This document shows positions 59,756 to 64,000 of a stretch of 64,000 bases of DNA, one piece after another. The position numbers were made by a program, and so were the translations under genes. The notes below the pieces were generated by a model. The model ran no database searches and was not told the DNA's origin. It saw nothing but the letters and a program-made list of their open reading frames with translations. The DNA lies in assembly GCA_963921195.1 (NCBI GenBank), contig OY992536.1:321115038-321179037 (forward strand). Reading direction: 5' to 3'. How positions within the stretch are numbered: the stretch's first letter is position 1; every line of letters begins with the position of its first letter. Source of the stretch: Pegoplata infirma (lineage: Eukaryota; Arthropoda; Insecta; Diptera; Anthomyiidae).

Positions 59756-61117
59756 ATCACGCCAATGTTGAAAAAGTGAGGCATTTTTTATTAGAAATCA
59801 GTAGAAACAAAAATATCGAAAAATGTTGAAGTTCCATTTTAGGGCATTTCTAAACGTCATATTTTGGTTTATTGTCTCTAGATCAAAAGTTTATGAACGG
59901 TCGCACAGGGTCGCAAAAATGTGAATAGAATACATTGTCAGAGACAGATCGTAGTTCGAGGTTTGTCAATATCGTTTGGACTTTTTTGGACTTTGGTGTT
60001 GAAAAAAGGCGGATTTCAACAAAAGTATGAATTTCCATAATTTATTTTAAAAAAATATGCTTATAGCTTACTTTTTGGCAGTTTATATCATGTGTTGAAC
60101 AAACAGGTATGTCTTTAGGAGAACTTCACCGAAAATTTGAATAAAATATTGTGTCGAAGTACAAAAAAAAATTATTTGTTTCATAGATAAAAAATATAAA
60201 AAAAATCTCAAACATTGACTTTAACATCATGTAAAAAAAAAACTTTAAGCTATAATAAAAAGATATTAAAGGTGGACAAAACTCAAGATGTCGACACTCC
60301 GAAAAAATATTTTTTAATATGTGTTGCCTTACAGACCTTATTGGCCAAAAAATGGAAATCCTGGCCCACAGTGGGTTGGAGCAAATTTAAAAAAATTTCG
60401 TTTTGTGTGGGAGCCCCCTTAGAAATTGGAGATAGGGTATCAGTTTGCTCCAAAGAAATGTTAAGACGTAAAAATTAATGGGGGTCAGTCTTATGAATGA
60501 CCCCTCTATGACGCACCATTAGAGCAGTAGAAATGATTTTAAGATTGGAAAATTACAAAAAAAAAATTTCACAAAATTTTAAAAAATATAAATAATCGTT
60601 ATCCACGATCCTCCTGGGCAAAAAATTTGTAGAATCGATGGAAGTTTTACACAAAAAAATTAAAAAAAAAATCGAAGAGTACAAACATTTTCAAAAATGA
60701 GATTTAAATTTTAAAACATAAAAATCGCATATAGAGCGCTTTTAAAATTTTTTGGGATTTTTTTTTAGAAAGTACGTAAAAAAACAAAAATTTTGAAAAA
60801 AAAAATTTGAAATTCGGACCATTATTGAAGAAGTTATGAGTAAAAGAACAAAGGAACAAACTACCAATTTTTAAAAATTCGATATCTTTTGAACGGGTCA
60901 TCAAACAAATCTGAAAATTTACCACGAAGGCGTTTTCAAAGGGTACTTAAAACTGTAATCAAATTGGGAAAATCTAAAAAAAAAATTTCAAAGTGTCCGA
61001 TTTGACATGGAATGCCCCATATGCTTTATGGGGTACCTGACCGATATTTTTAAGCGTTATAAACGGAATGAAAAAGTGAGTATACCCCCATATTGTGGAT
61101 GGAGGGTATACAAATAT

Positions 61118-61640
61118 TACACCGTCCGACAAAAAATAAAAAAAATAGTTACACACGAACTAGAGACTAAACTAGAGACTGAATGTAGTAAAACCGCTTT
61201 TACAGTTTTTTTATTTTTATCCTGTTTCCTTTTAAAAGGACTTCAAAATTTTAGAGAACAAAATTTTATAAAATAGTTTTTTAAATATTTGTACTTGTCC
61301 TAGGATGCCACTAGTGATAGGTAATGAAATAGGAGGATCTCCCTAATTTTCCTATTTTGTTATTTTTACTATTAGGAAAAAAAGAGGTAAGTTACGTCTT
61401 TTCAAAAATTTGTACTTCAATATCATTCAAAATTTTTAACAAAAAATTTTGATAAATTTTTCAAATGACTTTATTCATATCCTTTTATCCTGATATGGCA
61501 AAATAAAAAAAATTTAAAATTAGGGGAGATCCTCCTTTTTCATTTGCCTTCACCAGCGTTATCCTAGACAAGTACAAATATTTCAAAAATATTTTACAAA
61601 ATGTATAGTATACTTTCAAGATACAAATCCGTGTTGAGAT
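61118..61640. mobile_element. F2 repeat, copy in the carbonic anhydrase intron
   Basis: Starts ACACCGTCCGACAAAAAAT and follows the inverted orientation of the reference copy (CGAACTAGAGACT, GGATCTCCCTAATTTT, GGGGAGATCCTCC). The far end is lost beyond GTATACTTTCAAG. Confidence 0.75.
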
Positions 61641-61814
61641 CTAAAAGGAGGATTCTAAAACGAGGATTGGACGTAATGGTTCTCCTCAGTATGGAGTACA
61701 AAATAATAAACACTTTTTACACTAATGTCGACTTAAGCCATTTTCACTTACTACCACAGATATCATCGATAACATATTAACAAGGTCTGCTTGTGCATGT
61801 GTGTTAATACAAAC

Positions 61815-62201
61815 CTTAACTTGATATAATACAGCTAATACAGCCAAACCATCTCTATGGAGTTTTGCCTCATCTACTGTTTGATATTTACTATTACGAT
61901 GTACAATATGCATTTCCAACGAATAACGTTCACTGTCAATGACATGTTCAGAGCCATGAGCATCCTTTGAGCCCCAATGAAAGTGTACAGCCTCTGTTAC
62001 GAAACGTCCATCCAGCAATGGTCCACCCGAGATTGCTGGCAGCAGTTTATCATATATTTGCCATAGACTGGCAATATAACCATTTGGTTTTGGTAATTGT
62101 ATATTGGCAGTATGACCATTATTTGTTAGTACAGCGGCTTTTGTATATGGTTGATCATAATTTTGAAATACTATTGCTGGTATATCGTATGTTGATATGG
62201 C
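61815..62201 (-). CDS. Alpha-carbonic anhydrase, internal exon (partial gene)
   Basis: Encodes 129 codons of an alpha-type carbonic anhydrase, which hydrates CO2 to bicarbonate with a zinc ion. The exon is read leftward from an acceptor (pyrimidine-rich tract ending in TTTTTAG) to a donor AAG|GTTTGT, phase 0 at both ends. Family landmarks seen in exon numbering: NNGH at 27-30 (proton-shuttle His64 equivalent), SGGPL at 58-62, HFHWG with zinc ligands His73 and His75 (His94/96), GSEH with Glu85 (Glu106), and EMHIVH with Glu96 and the third zinc ligand His98 (Glu117/His119), then DGLAVLAVLYQV. All catalytic residues of this part are present and no frame break is seen, so it looks like an active host gene. 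The exon carrying the usual QSPI motif is not found up to 64000, so the 5' end lies outside the window. Which fly paralogue it is cannot be decided. Confidence 0.95.
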
Positions 62202-62998
62202 CTAAAAATAGAAAAATAAAATTTAATTAATTATGTATTACTTTCAGTTGTGTATTGATAAAAAATAAAGAAAATAATCAAATTTGTTGCTTTTTACGTC
62301 ATGTGATAGTTGAATTGATTTTATTTTTTTGTTGCATTATTAATGGATTACTATTTGTTGTATTTATCAGATTTTCATGTCACTCAATAAAATATAAATT
62401 CCTTGATAAGAACTACTTGACAAATTTAATTCATTTAAATTGTCATTTGATTTTGTTCTTATACTCGTATATGGATTTGTTTATATTATTATCTGTAAAG
62501 TTTGTTTGTCTGTTTGTACTTGTGTTGTTATTAAAGTGATTATCAATAATTTATGTTTTGAAATTTATAGTGTTAACGCCATTTAATGCCATTTATATGG
62601 TTAATTATTTATATGTTCTTGCTAAATTCAGTAATGGGCAATTAAATGATAATAAACATGTTAAACAATCGATGTTTTTTTTTTTTTAAATGATACCATA
62701 AATCACAATACAAATTGATAAACAATACAAAGCAAACTAATTGTAAGGAATAGACGGTATTTTTCGGCCAAATGTTACTTGGTTTAGGATCTTGGTTAGA
62801 AGCTGAAAGTTAATACAATAAATGACATAGACCGTAACGATCTTTATTTGCTGGGCTTATTAACTTATACAGAAAATACTTTTAAACCATTTTTTGTTAG
62901 AATACGATCATATTTTTGATTGGAGTGTTATTCTAGTTCGAGGTCAAAAAATTTTGTTGTGACACATTTAAAAAAGTACAAGAATGTCAATCTATTCG
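62202..62998 (-). other. Upstream intron of the carbonic anhydrase gene
   Basis: AT-rich sequence before the acceptor of the internal exon. Open frames here (for example on the plus strand near 62255-62539) are hydrophobic, low-complexity and unlike any family I know. The motif TTCTAGTTCGAGG at about 62933 also occurs in the inverted repeats near 263 and 853, so part of it is repeat-derived. Confidence 0.5.
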
Positions 62999-63575
62999 AA
63001 TATATTGGGCATTCCATATCAAATCGGATACTTTAACAAATTTTTTTTTTAGATTTTTCCACTTTTTTTAAGTTTTTAGTACCCTTTGAAAACTTTTTAG
63101 TGGTAAATTTTCAAGTTTCTTTGATGGCCCATTTAAAAGATATCGAATTTTCAAAAATTGGTAGTATGTTCCTTTACTCAAACTTCTTTTACTCATTACT
63201 TCTTCAAAAATGGAACAAATTTCATTTTTTTTTTTAATTTTTGTTTTTTCACGTCCAATTTAAAAAAATTTGTAAACAATTCTTAACAGTGTTCTAGCCC
63301 AGCAAAAACTTGGTAATGGGTACCCCTTCCTGCCTCGCTTACGTGGTAATGACTTTGAATACTACTAATTACCATTAGCATTACATTGCGCCAAAAATGG
63401 CAAAATGCGGTTACCTCCAATGACATCACCGTGTTAAAGTAATTAACATTGAAATTGGGAAGTAACTAATTACTCATATTTTTGCTAACCCATTAAGTTA
63501 ACTTGGTAAGCAAAGTTTTTGCTGGGAGTAAGCGATTTTTAAGTTTAAAAATTTAAATTTCTTTTTGAAAATGTC
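62999..63575. mobile_element. F3 arm, partial copy 4
   Basis: Starts TTGGGCATTCCATATCAAAT and follows the left F3 arm to the TAAGCGATTTTTAAGTT region, more diverged than the other copies. Split by the MITE 63298-63526. Confidence 0.75.
63298..63526. mobile_element. 229-bp CCCAGC-type MITE
   Basis: Ends CCCAGCAAAAACTT and the inverse AAGTTTTTGCTGGG (one inserted base), with GGTAATGGGTA / TAACCCATTA further in; AG on both sides. F3 text (CTAGTAAGCGATTTTT) closes on removal. Confidence 0.85.
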
Positions 63576-64000
63576 ATTATTTTTGATTTTTTATGCCCTA
63601 CACCACTCTGTGGTACAGTATATAATGAGTTTGTGCTGATGTTTGTAACTATCTGAAATATTGGTCCTTCAAGTATACTAATCGACTCACAAGGGAAGTA
63701 TCTCAACCCTTATGAACCGATTTGCATGAAACGTAAAATATATATAAAAGAGACAATTCTAAGGTTGGGGTGTCTCGGATTATCGGCCATATCGGGGATT
63801 TAAGGGTTCAAAACATGGGTCAAAAAATTACGAAAAAATCGTTTTTTGGATTTTTCAGCCATTTCTTTCTAAGATGTATGATGTTTGCATATGAGAAGAG
63901 AGGTCTTTTTAATGCCGATCCAACGGTGACATAACCTTGTAAAAATTCGGCTTTGTTTAATATTTTTTTTTCATGAAAATGTGTAAATTTTGGGTGGTAT
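63576..64000 (+). repeat. F4 DINE-like repeat, running out of the window
   Basis: Head ATGCCCTACACCACTCTGTG, then GTTTGTAACTATCTGAAATA and GGGGATTTAAGGGTTCAAA. Relative of 29790-29880 plus 33075-33230. Continues past 64000. Confidence 0.65.

Larger units (their letters stand above)
54618..60373. mobile_element. 5.8-kb element with Transib-like ends and 5-bp duplication
   Basis: Perfect 13-base inverted ends CACTGTGGGCCAG / CTGGCCCACAGTG, flanked by GGTTG at 54613-54617 and 60374-60378; the F3 text CGGTTGGA closes when it is removed. A CAC-x-x-TG start and a GC-rich 5-bp duplication are the marks of the Transib superfamily, whose ends are related to V(D)J signals. No RAG1-like transposase frame is visible. 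Internal: tandem GGCGGATCC repeats, the element 55299-59033, a GTGAGT-rich element (59396-59750). Confidence 0.7.
53980..61110. mobile_element. F3 palindromic element, copy 3, with DINE-like heads on both sides
   Basis: F3 proper runs from about 54006 (GGGGCATTCCATGCCAAAT) to 61019 (inverse GGAATGCCCC). Left arm to 54617 and right arm from 60374 join across the insertion 54618-60373. Outside lie DINE-like heads in mirror orientation (53980-54005 and 61020-61110, with ACCCCATAA / TTATGGGGT and GTATACCCCCATATTG). All of it lies in the carbonic anhydrase intron. Confidence 0.8.
53319..61814 (-). other. 8.5-kb intron of the carbonic anhydrase gene, filled with repeats
   Basis: Bounded by the donor at 61813-61814 and the acceptor at 53319-53320. 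From about 54000 to 61020 it is one palindromic F3 element with nested insertions (Transib-like, CACTCA-type, small MITEs, tRNA-like carrier), followed by an F2 repeat at 61118-61640. Only about 53320-53980 and short gaps are not assigned; that part contains degenerate repeats of AAAAGTACCAAAAT (53600-53900). No host exon is seen inside. Confidence 0.85.

Noticed and set aside
62255..62539. 94-residue hydrophobic frame in the carbonic anhydrase upstream intron
   Set aside because: Isoleucine, leucine and phenylalanine content follows base composition; antisense to the gene and without splice or family support.

Overview
This is eukaryotic nuclear DNA, very AT-rich (roughly three quarters A+T by eye) and almost entirely made of transposable elements. 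The only host gene I can support is an alpha-carbonic anhydrase on the minus strand, represented by its last two coding exons (61815-62201 and 52863-53318), with intron borders, zinc ligands and a poly(A) signal. The 5' exons lie beyond position 64000. The gene sequence and the repeat types (DINE-1/Helentron-like repeats with TCCG/TCTG microsatellites, TA-flanked MITEs, fold-back elements) suggest a dipteran, probably a higher fly; the species cannot be read from this window.

Layout. 1-2092: nested inverted repeats split by an hAT-like element with a perfect 8-bp target duplication. 2.3-11 kb: CACTCA-type, CACTG-type and small hairpin MITEs, DINE-like repeats, and the broken 3' end of a LINE with RNase H. 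11.6-17.4 kb: a DINE-like element split by a long palindromic element (here called F3), itself split by a 3.8-kb element with 8-bp duplications. 18.3-19.3 kb: an inverted-repeat element carrying two divergent tRNA-like units. 20.2-24.2 kb: a second F3 palindrome split by an element holding a broken Myb/SANT-like gene whose intron is filled by a 35-bp satellite. 25.9-28.2 kb: a 2.3-kb hairpin flanked by TTAA. 29.9-33.1 kb: a TIR element enclosing a non-autonomous Helitron. 35.8-46.3 kb: the 35-bp satellite split by a 9.3-kb TIR element, which contains a retroviral-type protease fragment and a second TIR element that holds a 3.6-kb array of the same satellite. 46.6-50.3 kb: a fourfold nest including a head-to-head Tc1 palindrome. 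50.6-51.5 kb: another hairpin. 52.8-62.2 kb: the carbonic anhydrase exons with an 8.5-kb intron between them, nearly filled by a third F3 palindrome split by a 5.8-kb element with Transib-like ends, which holds further MITEs and another pair of tRNA-like units. 63-64 kb: F3 and DINE-like fragments.

The main themes are (1) many elements are fold-backs with long inverted arms, (2) insertions are nested up to four deep, and most borders can be read to the base from target duplications, (3) one 35-bp doubly palindromic satellite lives at several nesting levels, and (4) two unrelated-looking TIR elements each carry a divergent pair of tRNA-like units with pol III A and B boxes. Family names other than the carbonic anhydrase, LINE, protease and Tc1 fragments rest on ends and duplications only, not on transposase sequence.
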